The notes: a model not told the origin generated them from the letters alone. Shown: positions 17,482 through 27,376, counted from the first letter of the stretch. The stretch: 56,479 nt of DNA from Blautia sp. (GCA_021772055.1 JAETNR010000028.1:1-56479); one strand, 5' to 3'. Program-made: numbers and translations.

Positions 17482-18105
17482 TTACTTAAAAAGGTGCTCT
17501 TTGATTTCTTCATCCTCATAGTCAAATACGCAGCGCTCGTACGCATTGATCACATGGGTATCCAGATATTTATCATAGCGCTTCTGGTTTCTGCTGTAGG
17601 ACATATGCACGTGGCCGTGCAGAAAAAATCTTGGCTTATATTTTTCCATCAGCTCCAGAAAGACTTTAAAGCCCTGATGAGGAAGATCTCTTGCGTCATT
17701 CAGCTGATAGGCAGGTGCATGGGTCACAAGAATATCAAATCCGCGGTGGCGCAGAAGCTGAAACCACAGCTTGCGCACTCTTTTTCTCATATCCCGCTCT
17801 GTATACTGATGGGCTCCTCCGGTATAAAGCATGGATCCCCCAAGGCCCAGGATGCGGATTCCCTCATGAACATAGATCTTGTCCTCAATATCAATGCAGC
17901 CTTCCGGCGGAATACGCTCATATTTCCCGTCATGATTTCCATGAACATATAATACAGGTGCCGTAGAAAAAGTAGTTAAAAATGACAGATAATGGGGGTT
18001 CAGGTCTCCGCAGGAAATGATCAGGTCAATTCCCTCCAGTTTGCTTTTTTCATAAAAATCCCATAAATATTTTGATTCTTCATCCGCAATCGCAAGTATT
18101 CTCAT
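17482..18105 (-). CDS. Calcineurin-like metallophosphoesterase
   Basis: 207 residues. The dimetal phosphoesterase motifs are present in order: an N-terminal IADEES in place of the usual DxH, SCGDLNPHYL, VHGNHDGKYE, a mid-protein VTHAPAY and the C-terminal FLHGHVHM. The DxH-to-DEE change at the first metal motif occurs in some YfcE-distant groups and may alter metal preference. Substrate not predictable. It lies about 85 nt downstream of the BMP-family gene in the same direction. Confidence 0.8.
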   Translation of the reverse strand: MRILAIADEESKYLWDFYEKSKLEGIDLIISCGDLNPHYLSFLTTFSTAPVLYVHGNHDGKYERIPPEGCIDIEDKIYVHEGIRILGLGGSMLYTGGAHQYTERDMRKRVRKLWFQLLRHRGFDILVTHAPAYQLNDARDLPHQGFKVFLELMEKYKPRFFLHGHVHMSYSRNQKRYDKYLDTHVINAYERCVFDYEDEEIKEHLFK

Positions 18106-18191
18106 TTATTTGTAAATCCTTCCTGCAGGATCCCGTCTTTTTTCAATTCTCTTCCGTGTTGTATAAAAATCCTGCATATCTTTCTTCCTGC

Positions 18192-20108
18192 TTAAACCAA
18201 CGGCTTATTTTCAATTCCCTGCTGTGCGGTTACAGGCTTTGCTTCCTCCTGAAGTTCTCCCATTTTGGGAATATCTCCGATAATATTCTCGGCAAGCCAG
18301 TCCATGGTCACGATTTCCTCCGGTGTCAGGCTGCTGTTCGGATCATTTAAAATAACGCCGTTCTGGGAGTACAGAATACCGGAGAAGGGGTTGAACTCTC
18401 CGGAAAGGATCGTTCCTTTTAGTAATTCTACAAGGCGCTTTGTCCCTATTGGAAGATTCTGGGAACAGATCACATCGATTACCCCTGCGGACATCCCCCA
18501 CCAGTAATTAATGGCTTTTTTGGATGCCGTATTATCGTCATATTTCCAGGTTCCGTCCATGATCGTACGGATCAGGCGCTCATAAAATTTTCCCCAGTGC
18601 CACAGCGGCATCGCAAGGCTTCTGGGATAGTCTCCCTCCAGACTGTACAGCCCGAAAAATCTGGATGCTTCCTCCGGAATCACCATATCCTTTCCGGAAA
18701 CAATGGAAACATTGTTTTTGCGGAAGTTCTCCATGCTGTCTGTGTCTTTTTTTGTAGACCACTCCAGATAAACCTCAGCCCTTGGATTGATCATCTTTGC
18801 TCCCATGGCAAAGGCATTGATATTTGCAATGCTTCCCTGAAGGGGATAATCCGCCAGATAGCCCAGGCGATCGTTCTCTGTCATGGCTCCCGCAATGGCA
18901 CCCATCAAAAATTTCGCCTCATGCATTCGCGCATAATAATTGCGGACATACCGGTGGGAAGTATTTAAGGAACAATTGAGGATCTTTACATTCGGATTCT
19001 CAATGGCAGCCTTTACGCTGGCCTTTACGAAAGTAGGCGTGGTGGTAAAAATAATGTTGCAGCCTTCCCCAATGGCATCTGCGATGGCCTTCTCAATGGA
19101 ATCCTGGTTGATATTTTCATAATAAATTGTGTTTACCTCGTCAGGGAAGGTTTCCTCCAGATGGAGACGTCCCAGTTCATGTCCGTAAGTCCATGCGGAG
19201 GAAGTTGTGGTCTTCTCGTAAATAAATCCGATTTTCAGTTTGGGGGAGCTTAAAGGAAGGAGTCTGTTTAACAGAGGTGCCTTTTCCTCTGAGGGATCCA
19301 TTTTTAACTCAATTGTTTCATCCTCTTCGCGAAGGCAGAATTCCTCCCAGCTCTTTGTAACCAGTTCTTTCATCTCATTTCTCGTTTTATCTACAAGAGA
19401 CTGATAATTATAAATTCCTATAAATGCCAGGAAGGCATCTCCTGTAGTGATGCTCAGCTTCTTTCCGCCTTTTGCCTCAAATTCTGCGGAAAAACGGCTG
19501 TAGATGGAGCTGAAATTCAGCTTATCTTCATCTGTCCACTTTTCTCCCTGCTCTTTTCCCACTGCCTCCTGGAGCTTGGCAAAGCTGCCAAGTTTGGAAA
19601 ATTCAATATAATTGATTCCAGACAGATCATAAAAATCCACAAATTCATAGTAAATTTTGTTTTCTTTTTCATTTGTCCTGGGAGGAAGGATCCTTGTTAC
19701 TATTCCCGGAATGGAAACAGCCTCAAAGTATTTTAATACGCTGACCCGTTTGTTTCCTTCCTCCACATAAAATTTATTCATATATTCATAAGCCTTAATG
19801 GGTTCCCGGATTCCTTCATTCTCATGGCTGCTGCAAAGGCTTACCCATTTAGCCGCAAATTCCGAATGTTCCCGGATCACAGGCATGAAATTTGCTGCAA
19901 AAGCACTGCTTCTTCCGCCGGTCTTTGTTCCCACGATCTGATCCATAGGAATCTGTACCAGGCCAAGGGGAATTTCCGAATAGCTCCCCCTAGGAGGAAG
20001 TATCTCATCCAGGATCTCCAGAGTCGGTTTCTCCCCCCTCATCAGACGGGCCTGATACTCTTTTTTTCCTGCTTTATATGCTTTGGCGTAATCTTCTCTT
20101 GAAATCAT
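18192..20108 (-). CDS. Cytoplasmic BMP-family protein with N-terminal ParB/Srx-like region
   Basis: 638 residues from the ATG at 20108, which follows AAAGGAGG; the 9-codon upstream extension has no such site. Residues about 1-290 contain a ParB/sulfiredoxin-like segment (FYVEEGNKRVSVLKYFE). From about 295 the sequence is a basic-membrane-protein (PnrA/Med-like) binding domain (KIGFIYEKTTTSSAWTYGHELGR, ILNCSLNTSHR, MTENDRLGYLADYPLQG). BMP domains in transporters bind purine nucleosides outside the cell, but this protein has no signal peptide or lipobox. It is probably an intracellular ligand sensor. No transporter genes are adjacent. Domain calls are good; function is inferred. Confidence 0.75.
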   Translation of the reverse strand: MISREDYAKAYKAGKKEYQARLMRGEKPTLEILDEILPPRGSYSEIPLGLVQIPMDQIVGTKTGGRSSAFAANFMPVIREHSEFAAKWVSLCSSHENEGIREPIKAYEYMNKFYVEEGNKRVSVLKYFEAVSIPGIVTRILPPRTNEKENKIYYEFVDFYDLSGINYIEFSKLGSFAKLQEAVGKEQGEKWTDEDKLNFSSIYSRFSAEFEAKGGKKLSITTGDAFLAFIGIYNYQSLVDKTRNEMKELVTKSWEEFCLREEDETIELKMDPSEEKAPLLNRLLPLSSPKLKIGFIYEKTTTSSAWTYGHELGRLHLEETFPDEVNTIYYENINQDSIEKAIADAIGEGCNIIFTTTPTFVKASVKAAIENPNVKILNCSLNTSHRYVRNYYARMHEAKFLMGAIAGAMTENDRLGYLADYPLQGSIANINAFAMGAKMINPRAEVYLEWSTKKDTDSMENFRKNNVSIVSGKDMVIPEEASRFFGLYSLEGDYPRSLAMPLWHWGKFYERLIRTIMDGTWKYDDNTASKKAINYWWGMSAGVIDVICSQNLPIGTKRLVELLKGTILSGEFNPFSGILYSQNGVILNDPNSSLTPEEIVTMDWLAENIIGDIPKMGELQEEAKPVTAQQGIENKPLV

Positions 20109-20156
20109 ACAATATCCTCCTTTTTTTAATACCATTCATCTCCATAAACAGCTCCC

Positions 20157-20185
20157 ATAATAAACCAGCCCTTCCGGAAAATCAA
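20157..20185 (-). promoter_or_regulatory. Promoter of the BMP-family gene
   Basis: TTGATT (20180-20185), 17-nt spacer, TATTAT (20157-20162), reading leftward, about 48 nt upstream of the start codon. Confidence 0.6.
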
Positions 20186-20229
20186 GCATTAAATCTATTT
20201 GAGCACATTTTTAACAAACTGTTCACAAA

Positions 20230-20349
20230 ACTTACATTTCACGGGGTGGGGAAGGGTTTGCAAGGCGGGGAAGGACACCTGTCTGTGTGAACTGCGGTTT
20301 CAGAGCACAAGAAACAGTAAGTTTCCTGTACCTCACGTGAAATGTAAGT
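20230..20349. repeat. 120-bp intergenic element with 14-bp perfect terminal inverted repeats
   Basis: ACTTACATTTCACG (20230-20243) and CGTGAAATGTAAGT (20336-20349) are exact inverted copies. The GC-richer interior contains a small GAAAC-agtaa-GTTTC hairpin (about 20311-20325). No ORF. It sits between the divergent BMP-family and DUF362 genes and could be a short non-autonomous mobile element, a structured RNA or a shared regulatory site. Confidence 0.7.
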
Positions 20350-20360
20350 TCACAATTCTC

Positions 20361-20389
20361 TTGCGAAATTTCTGCTTTTCCTGTATTAT
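20361..20389 (+). promoter_or_regulatory. Promoter of the DUF362-ferredoxin gene
   Basis: TTGCGA (20361-20366), 17-nt spacer, TATTAT (20384-20389), 52 nt upstream of the start codon and 11 nt past the inverted-repeat element. Confidence 0.6.
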
Positions 20390-20441
20390 TGGGGTATGAT
20401 GTGCTCACAGAGTACGTTAAGATAACAAGGAGGATTCTTCT

Positions 20442-21554
20442 ATGGAAAAAGCAAAAGTGTACTACACCAGCATGCGCACAGACTTTAACAGCGGGGGACT
20501 TTTAGAGAAGCTTACACGTCTTATCAAAAAAGCCGGAATCGGAACTATCGACTTTGACGGCAAATATACTGCGATTAAGATTCATTTCGGAGAGCCCGGA
20601 AATCTGGCGTTTCTCCGCCCCAATTATGCAAAAGCTGTAGCGGATGTGGTAAAAGAGCTGGGAGGGAAACCATTTCTTACAGACTGCAACACCCTTTATG
20701 TAGGCGGCCGCAAAAATGCCCTGGATCATCTGGAAAGTGCCTATACCAACGGATTTTCTCCGTTCTCTACAGGCTGCCACATTCTCATTGCAGACGGTCT
20801 TAAGGGTACGGATGAGGAATATGTTCCGGTAAAAGGCGGCGAATATGTAAAAGAAGCGAAGATCGGCCGTGCTGTCATGGATGCGGATATCTTTATATCC
20901 CTCACCCATTTTAAGGGCCATGAAGCAACAGGATTCGGCGGTACCCTGAAAAATATCGGCATGGGCTGCGGCTCCCGTGCAGGCAAGATGGAAATGCACA
21001 GCGCAGGGAAGCCCCATGTGGATCAGGATCTTTGCATCGGATGTCATCGCTGCGAAAAGATCTGCGCACATCAGGCCCCTGTTTTTACAGACAACAAGGC
21101 TTTCATTGATCACGACAAATGCGTAGGCTGCGGCAGATGTATCGGTGTCTGTCCAAAAGATGCGGTTCTTCCTGCATCGGATGAATCAAACGATGTACTG
21201 AACTGCAAGATTGCAGAGTATTCCAAGGCCGTAGTTGACGAACGTCCGCAGTTCCATATCAGTCTGGTAATCGACGTTTCCCCTTATTGCGACTGCCATG
21301 CAGAAAACGACGCTTCCATCGTACCGGATGTAGGTTTCTTTGCCTCCTTCGACCCGGTTGCCCTGGATGTTGCCTGTGCTGATGCGGTAAACAGACAGCC
21401 TGTCATTGCCAATACCGTTCTGGCAGAAGCAGACCACGAAGGACATGACCATTTCGGAGCAGTTTTCCCCTCAACGAACTGGAGATCCTGCATTGAACAT
21501 GCCAAGAAGATCGGTCTTGGAACTGATGAATATGAACTGATCGTCGTAAAATAA
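20442..21554 (+). CDS. DUF362 protein with two [4Fe-4S] ferredoxin motifs
   Basis: 370 residues, with AGGAGG 8 nt before the ATG. The DUF362 domain spans most of the protein (FGEPGNLAFLRPNYAK, DCNTLYVGGRKNALDH, THFKGHEATGFGGTLKNIGMGCGSR). Inserted at about residues 192-250 is a bacterial ferredoxin pair: CIGCHRCEKICAH and CVGCGRCIGVCP, each binding one cluster. C-terminal DPVALDVACADAV is also typical. The family is common in anaerobes and probably handles low-potential electrons; the physiological reaction is not known. Single-gene transcription unit. Confidence 0.85.
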   Translation: MEKAKVYYTSMRTDFNSGGLLEKLTRLIKKAGIGTIDFDGKYTAIKIHFGEPGNLAFLRPNYAKAVADVVKELGGKPFLTDCNTLYVGGRKNALDHLESAYTNGFSPFSTGCHILIADGLKGTDEEYVPVKGGEYVKEAKIGRAVMDADIFISLTHFKGHEATGFGGTLKNIGMGCGSRAGKMEMHSAGKPHVDQDLCIGCHRCEKICAHQAPVFTDNKAFIDHDKCVGCGRCIGVCPKDAVLPASDESNDVLNCKIAEYSKAVVDERPQFHISLVIDVSPYCDCHAENDASIVPDVGFFASFDPVALDVACADAVNRQPVIANTVLAEADHEGHDHFGAVFPSTNWRSCIEHAKKIGLGTDEYELIVVK

Positions 21555-21559
21555 AAATA

Positions 21560-21600
21560 CAGCCGGCTCTCCTCCTTAGGGGAAAGCTGGCTGGCTTTTT
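21560..21600. terminator. Bidirectional terminator between DUF362 gene and ilvA
   Basis: CAGCCGGCT (21560-21568) pairs with AGCTGGCTG (21585-21593). A T5 run follows on the + strand (21596-21600) and TATTTTTATTTT on the - strand, so it can stop transcripts from both sides. Confidence 0.8.
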
Positions 21601-22810
21601 ATAAGCTTGCGCGGATCACTCTCGGTCTGCATCCGGCATCTTCCAGAGCCTTTACGATCTGGTTTTTATGGTCTGTTCCGTATGCCTCCATTGTAATTTT
21701 CAATTCCACTGCAGCATTACGGTTGGTGCTGACAAACTGGTTATGGTCAAGCTTGATTACATTTCCCTGATTCTCTGCAATAATGGTGGCAACCCGTACA
21801 AGCTCCCCTGCCTTATCCGGAATCAAAACGGAAACCGTAAAGATTCTGTCTCTCTGAATCAATCCATGCTGTACTACAGAGGACATGGTAATCACATCCA
21901 TATTTCCGCCGCTTAAAATAGCAACCACCTTTTTATTTTTGAATTCCAGATGGCGAAGGGCAGCAACTGTCAGAAGTCCGGAATTTTCCACGATCATCTT
22001 ATGATTCTCCACCATATCCAGGAATGCCACGATCAGCTCATCGTCCTCAATGGTGATCACATCATCCAGATTTTCCTGAAGATAAGGGAAAATACGCTCT
22101 CCCGGAGTCTGAACGGCAGTACCGTCTGCAATGGTGTTGATATTCTGCAGGGTTACCACCTCGCCCTTATTCAGAGAAGCTTTCAGACAGGCGGCTCCTG
22201 CAGGTTCCACGCCAATCACCTTTATATGAGGATTCAAAAGCTTGGCAAGGGTTGACACCCCTGTTGCCAAACCGCCTCCCCCCACCGGCACCAGAATATA
22301 ATCAACCAGCGGCAGCTCCTGTACGATCTCCATAGCAATGGTTCCCTGTCCGGTTGCCACTGCCGGATCATCAAAAGGATGGATAAAGGTGTAGCCCTCT
22401 TTTTCCGCAAGCTCCAAAGCATAGGCACAGGCTTCGTCATAAACATCCCCCTTTAAAATCACTTCCGCTCCATAGCTCTTGGTTCTTTCTACTTTAATGA
22501 GGGGCGTGGTAGTCGGCATAACGATCACTGCCTTAACTCCGAATTTATGTGCCGCATAAGCAACACCCTGGGCGTGGTTTCCTGCCGATGCAGCAATGAG
22601 CCCCTTTTCCCGTTCTTCCTCTGTAAGGGTACTGATTTTATAATAAGCTCCCCTCACCTTATAAGCACCTGTGCGCTGCATATTTTCCGGCTTAAAAAAC
22701 ACCTTATTTCCTGTAAGATCTGTAAAGTAGCTGCTCTTAATAAGCTTCGTTTCCTGGGTAACTTTTTTTACAATCTCTGATGCCTCTTCAAAACTCTCTA
22801 ATGTGAGCAT
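21599..22810 (-). CDS. ilvA: Threonine ammonia-lyase (threonine deaminase), ACT-containing
   Basis: 403 residues from the ATG at 22810, which is 6 nt after AGGAGG; the ATG at 22816 abuts that site. A PLP fold-II enzyme converting threonine to 2-oxobutyrate and ammonia. The PLP lysine is in GAYKVRGAYYK, the substrate loop is SAGNHAQGVA, and the glycine-rich phosphate cup is PVGGGGLATG. Residues after about 325 form one ACT domain (VLIPDKAGELVRVATIIAENQGNVI), the compact 400-residue type. It may be biosynthetic (isoleucine) or catabolic (propionate); no ilv neighbours help decide. Follows ftsY by about 45 nt. Confidence 0.93.
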   Translation of the reverse strand: MLTLESFEEASEIVKKVTQETKLIKSSYFTDLTGNKVFFKPENMQRTGAYKVRGAYYKISTLTEEEREKGLIAASAGNHAQGVAYAAHKFGVKAVIVMPTTTPLIKVERTKSYGAEVILKGDVYDEACAYALELAEKEGYTFIHPFDDPAVATGQGTIAMEIVQELPLVDYILVPVGGGGLATGVSTLAKLLNPHIKVIGVEPAGAACLKASLNKGEVVTLQNINTIADGTAVQTPGERIFPYLQENLDDVITIEDDELIVAFLDMVENHKMIVENSGLLTVAALRHLEFKNKKVVAILSGGNMDVITMSSVVQHGLIQRDRIFTVSVLIPDKAGELVRVATIIAENQGNVIKLDHNQFVSTNRNAAVELKITMEAYGTDHKNQIVKALEDAGCRPRVIRASL

Positions 22811-22856
22811 AATCATCCTCCTGGCTCTTTCCTGTTCTTTTCACTTTCGTCACTGT

Positions 22857-23795
22857 TCACTGCTCCTGTGTAGGATTAAAAAGCGCATCCACAAATGCAT
22901 CCGCATCAAATTTCTGAAGATCATCAATGCTTTCGCCCACACCGATATATTTTACCGGAATATCCAGTTCCGATTGGATTGCCACTGCAATTCCGCCCTT
23001 CGCCGTGCCGTCCAGTTTTGTCAGGATAATCCCGGTTACATTGGCAACCTCTGCAAATTGCCTTGCCTGTGCAAGGGCATTTTGACCCGTGGTTCCATCC
23101 AGAACAACCAGAGTCTCTAAATAGGCCTCCGGATATTCCCGCTCCAGGATCCGATAAATCTTGCGCAGTTCTTCCATAAGATTCTTTTTATTATGAAGGC
23201 GCCCTGCAGTATCACAGAGCAGAACATCTGCATTCCGCGCTTTTGCAGCAGCAACTGCATCATACACCACAGAAGCAGGATCTGCGCCGGACTGTCCGCC
23301 AATGATATCCACACCTGCACGGTTCGCCCATTGGGTAAGCTGCTCCCCTGCCGCAGCCCGGAAGGTATCCGCTGCCGCCAAAACCACCTTTTTCCCCTGA
23401 TCCTTTAATTTGCCTGCAAGCTTTCCTACAGAGGTCGTCTTGCCTACGCCGTTCACGCCAATCACCAGCACCACAGATTTACGATTTTCAAATTCGTACT
23501 CCGTACTGTCCACTTTCATCTGTTCCTTGATACTGTTGATCAGAAGCTCCTTGCACTCCTTTGGATCACGGATATGTTTTTCTGACACCTGCTCTTTCAG
23601 ATGATCCAATATGGAAGATGTGGCATTGATCCCAATATCTCCCATGATCAGAATTTCTTCCAGTTCCTCATAAAAATCGTCGTCAATGCTGGAATAACCG
23701 CTGAAAATAGAATCAAATCCAGCCACGATATTATCTCTTGTCTTAGTAAGCCCGCTTACCAGACGTTTAAAAAACCCTTTTTTCTCCTCTGCCAT
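22857..23795 (-). CDS. ftsY: Signal recognition particle receptor FtsY
   Basis: 312 residues; compact NG-domain receptor without the long acidic A domain. GTPase motifs GVNGVGKTTSVGKLA, DTAGRLHNKKNLMEEL and TKLDGTAKGG, then the C-terminal KYIGVGESIDDLQKFD membrane-targeting/GTPase end. Partners Ffh (15736-17085). Starts 10 nt after the smc stop, same transcript as rnc and smc. Confidence 0.98.
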   Translation of the reverse strand: MAEEKKGFFKRLVSGLTKTRDNIVAGFDSIFSGYSSIDDDFYEELEEILIMGDIGINATSSILDHLKEQVSEKHIRDPKECKELLINSIKEQMKVDSTEYEFENRKSVVLVIGVNGVGKTTSVGKLAGKLKDQGKKVVLAAADTFRAAAGEQLTQWANRAGVDIIGGQSGADPASVVYDAVAAAKARNADVLLCDTAGRLHNKKNLMEELRKIYRILEREYPEAYLETLVVLDGTTGQNALAQARQFAEVANVTGIILTKLDGTAKGGIAVAIQSELDIPVKYIGVGESIDDLQKFDADAFVDALFNPTQEQ

Positions 23796-23805
23796 ATGCG
23801 TCCTC

Positions 23806-26800
23806 CTACTTGGTAAGCTGATTTTCCACCAGGTCTACAGACACTAAAGTGGAAACGCCCTTTTCCTGCATGGTAATGCCATAGAGCCTGTCTGCGGCAT
23901 TCATCGTACCACGCCTATGTGTAATTATAATAAACTGTGTATTCTCCGTCAACTTCTGTAAATATGTGGCAAAGCGCCCTACATTGGAGTCATCCAGAGC
24001 AGCCTCGATCTCGTCCAGAAGACAGAATGGAGACGGCTTCAGATTCTGAATGGCAAACAAAAGGGCAATTGCCGTCAAAGCTTTTTCTCCGCCGGAAAGC
24101 TGCATCATATTCTGCAGCTTCTTTCCGGGAGGCTGCGAAATGATCTTAATGCCTGCTTCCAGAATATCTTCATCCTCCGCAAGCTCCAGAGTCCCTTTTC
24201 CGCCCCCGAAGAGTTCTTTAAATGCTTTGTCAAATTCTCTCTGGATGTCTTTGAATTTCTCCGTAAACTGGCGTCTCATGCCTTCATCCAGTTCCCGGAT
24301 AATCCCTTCCAGTGTTTCTTCTGCTTTTACCAGGTCATTATACTGGCCGGATAAGAACGTATGACGTTCCAGAAGATTCTTGTAATCCTCAATGGCATTT
24401 ACATTGACTGTGCCGAGCTTGCGGATCTCATCCTTGATCACTCCGATTTCTTTCTTCATGGCCTGGCGGTCATTCATTTCTTCGTTACGGTATGCAAGGG
24501 CACTGTTGGGGGTAATCTCATATTCCTCCCACAGGTAATTGATCTGTGCTTCTCTTTGATCCTCCAGCTTTTCAATCTGGCTTTTCAAACGGAAGCACTC
24601 CTTATCCAAAAGGCTGATGTGCCCGGAAAGCTCATCCCGCTTCTCAAAGAAAACTTTATGTTTTCCATTGCGCTCTTCCTTCTGTGTCTGCCACTGTTCC
24701 AACTGTGCGTTGTTCTTTTCCTGCTGTTCCATGCACTGGGAAATTGCAGATTTCAGATCACGAATGGCCCGCTCCTTCTTCTCTATCTCCTCACTTCCCT
24801 CAAGGAGCATCTTTTGAATACTCTCCTTCTCCTCTTCCAGAGATTTCATTTCGGAAATCAGGCGGTCCAGGTTTTCCTGTCCAAAATCTGACTTTTGTTC
24901 CATCGCTGCCGCTTCCAGACGGATTGCTTCCAGTTCCTTCTGCTTGGCTGCCTCTTCGTTATGCAGTTCGTCCAATTCTTCCTGCTTGGCTGCAATAAAC
25001 GCTTTTAATTCCTCCTCGTCCTTCTGGGACGCTTCCAGTTCTCTGGCAATATGGCTGTTGTCTTCCTGAATCTCATCCACCTGATGCTTCAGTTCCGCTC
25101 TGTCTCTCTGAATCTGGGCGTAGCTGTTTTGGATGTCCTGTTCTTTTTCCTGAAACTGTTCCATATTCAGCTTTGCAGTGTTCTGTGCCACATACTGCCC
25201 GCGCAGCTTTTCCTGAAAATCGGCAATGGTATCTCTGATCACATTTCGTTTGCTTCTGTTTTCATCAATGGATTTCTGCATTGCATCCATGTCTTTTTTT
25301 AAGGATCTGACACTGAACTCCAGTTCCTCGATCTCACGGCGTCTTCCAAGAAGATTGCTGTTATTCTTAAATGCACCGCCGGTCATAGATCCGCCCGGGC
25401 TTAAGGATTCTCCCTCCACCGTCACCATGCGGAGGCTGTGCCGGTATTTTCTTGCAATGGCAATGGCATGATCAATATGATCCACCACCAAAACCCTGCC
25501 AAGGAGGTATTTCACAAGCCCCGCATACTCCGGTTCCGTTGTGACAAGCTCACTGGCCACACCAATGACCCCCGGCTCCCTTAAGGCATCCTTTTGCTGA
25601 AAATCGCCTCTGGCACTCACGCTGTTCAGAGGAAGAAAGGTTGCACGCCCGAACCGGTTCTTCTTTAAAAATTCGATCATCTGCTTTGCAGTCTGTTCAT
25701 TATCTGTAACAATATTCTGGATGCTTCCCCCAAGGGCTGTTTCTATGGCAATTTCATAATCCTTATTTACCTGGATCAGATCTGCCACAACACCCCGGAT
25801 TCCCGGATGCCGCTCCTTCTGTTCCATCACTCTGCGGATACTGTTCCCGTATCCGTCATAGCGCTCTGTAATATTTTTTAAAGATTCCAGGCGGGATTCC
25901 TCTCTATGGTAAGCGGTCTGCCCGATTTCCATCTGACTGTTCTGCTTTTTCAGTTCTGCCTGAAGCTTCTGCACCTCGCCATCCAGACGGATACATTCGT
26001 CATTCATGGACTGAATGGAAAAACTGATGCTGTCATATTCAGCTTTTGCCCTGGCCTTCGCTGATTTCAGCTCCTCCTCCTCGCTCTTTAAGTGAAGGAT
26101 TCTCTGGCTGATCTCTGCCTTTCGAATTCCCATCTGCTCCATCATAGCATCAAAACGCTGGGCTTTTCCTTTGGTGGTAGCACGGCTGTTTAAAATCTCA
26201 ATAATTTCGTTTTTGCCGCTCTCCACAGAGCCGGTACACTCCTCCACTCCCGCCAGGATGGTATCTAAGTGTTCCTCTTCCGTATGCAGCCGCTTACGGA
26301 TTTCTTTCAGGGAAGCGCGAAGACCGGATCTTTCCTGTTCCAGTTCTTCCTTGGACCTTGCCCGCTTTTCCAGATCCTCCAGAATGGCACTCATACGGTT
26401 TCTGTAATGCTGGTCACTTTGCTGCCCGGAAGAAATCTGTTCTTCCAGCACATTGATCTGTCCTTCGTACTGTTGGGTTTTTAGCGCATTGTTCTGTGAC
26501 TCCTCCCGCAGAGTATCGATCTTTGCGGTTAATTCCTCCAATTCCACTTCCAGCTTTTCATATTCTTCTTTTGTTTTCTCAAAAGCATCCTGATTTTTCT
26601 TAAGTTCTTCCTGAGAGTTTTCGTTTTTCTCCTCCAGTTCCTTAAGAATCTTCCCTGTATATTCATGTTCTGTCAAAAACAGATTCACATCCAGTTCCCG
26701 CAGGACATCCCTTTTGGCCAGAAAGATTTTCGCAGCTTCTGACTGCTTTTCCAGAGGGCCAAGCTGTTTTGTCAGTTCACTTAAGATATCTGTTACACGT

Positions 26801-27366
26801 ACCAGATTCTGGCGTTCTTCCTCCAGTTTTTTAATGGTCGTATTTTTTCTGCGCTTAAACTTCACAATTCCTGCTGCTTCATCAAAAAGCTCACGTCTCT
26901 CTTCCGGCTTTCCGCTTAAGATCTTATCGATCTGTCCCTGGCCGATAATGGAATATCCCTCTTTTCCGATACCGGTATCGTAAAACATCTCATTAATGTC
27001 CTTAAGACGGCAGGCACTGCCGTTGATCAGATATTCACTTTCGCCGGAGCGGTATAATCGCCTGGTAACAGTTACTTCATTATAATCAACCGGAAGCTTA
27101 TGGTCGCAATTATCCAGTGTGATCGCCACAGAAGCAAAGCTTAAAGGTTTTCTGGTTTCTGTTCCGGAGAATATTACGTCCTGCATATTTCCTCCGCGGA
27201 GCTGCTTGGCACTCTGTTCTCCAAGCACCCAGCGCACAGCATCCCCTACGTTGCTCTTCCCGCTTCCGTTCGGCCCCACAATACCGGTGATTCCATTATG
27301 AAATTCAAAATTGATCTTCTGTGCAAAAGACTTGAATCCATACACTTCAATATTTTTCAGATACAT
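23806..27366 (-). CDS. smc: Chromosome segregation protein SMC
   Basis: 1186 residues, full length. N-terminal ATP-binding half with Walker A GPNGSGKSN; coiled coil about 165-500; hinge about 505-660 (HPGIRGVVADLIQV.., TGGAFKNNSNLLGRRRE); return coiled coil 670-1020; C-terminal half with signature QLSGGEKALTAIALLFA and Walker B PFCLLDEIEAALDDSNV. It forms the bacterial condensin dimer with ScpA/ScpB (not in this window). Lies between rnc and ftsY. Confidence 0.98.
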   Translation of the reverse strand: MYLKNIEVYGFKSFAQKINFEFHNGITGIVGPNGSGKSNVGDAVRWVLGEQSAKQLRGGNMQDVIFSGTETRKPLSFASVAITLDNCDHKLPVDYNEVTVTRRLYRSGESEYLINGSACRLKDINEMFYDTGIGKEGYSIIGQGQIDKILSGKPEERRELFDEAAGIVKFKRRKNTTIKKLEEERQNLVRVTDILSELTKQLGPLEKQSEAAKIFLAKRDVLRELDVNLFLTEHEYTGKILKELEEKNENSQEELKKNQDAFEKTKEEYEKLEVELEELTAKIDTLREESQNNALKTQQYEGQINVLEEQISSGQQSDQHYRNRMSAILEDLEKRARSKEELEQERSGLRASLKEIRKRLHTEEEHLDTILAGVEECTGSVESGKNEIIEILNSRATTKGKAQRFDAMMEQMGIRKAEISQRILHLKSEEEELKSAKARAKAEYDSISFSIQSMNDECIRLDGEVQKLQAELKKQNSQMEIGQTAYHREESRLESLKNITERYDGYGNSIRRVMEQKERHPGIRGVVADLIQVNKDYEIAIETALGGSIQNIVTDNEQTAKQMIEFLKKNRFGRATFLPLNSVSARGDFQQKDALREPGVIGVASELVTTEPEYAGLVKYLLGRVLVVDHIDHAIAIARKYRHSLRMVTVEGESLSPGGSMTGGAFKNNSNLLGRRREIEELEFSVRSLKKDMDAMQKSIDENRSKRNVIRDTIADFQEKLRGQYVAQNTAKLNMEQFQEKEQDIQNSYAQIQRDRAELKHQVDEIQEDNSHIARELEASQKDEEELKAFIAAKQEELDELHNEEAAKQKELEAIRLEAAAMEQKSDFGQENLDRLISEMKSLEEEKESIQKMLLEGSEEIEKKERAIRDLKSAISQCMEQQEKNNAQLEQWQTQKEERNGKHKVFFEKRDELSGHISLLDKECFRLKSQIEKLEDQREAQINYLWEEYEITPNSALAYRNEEMNDRQAMKKEIGVIKDEIRKLGTVNVNAIEDYKNLLERHTFLSGQYNDLVKAEETLEGIIRELDEGMRRQFTEKFKDIQREFDKAFKELFGGGKGTLELAEDEDILEAGIKIISQPPGKKLQNMMQLSGGEKALTAIALLFAIQNLKPSPFCLLDEIEAALDDSNVGRFATYLQKLTENTQFIIITHRRGTMNAADRLYGITMQEKGVSTLVSVDLVENQLTK

Positions 27367-27376
27367 AGTTCACCTG

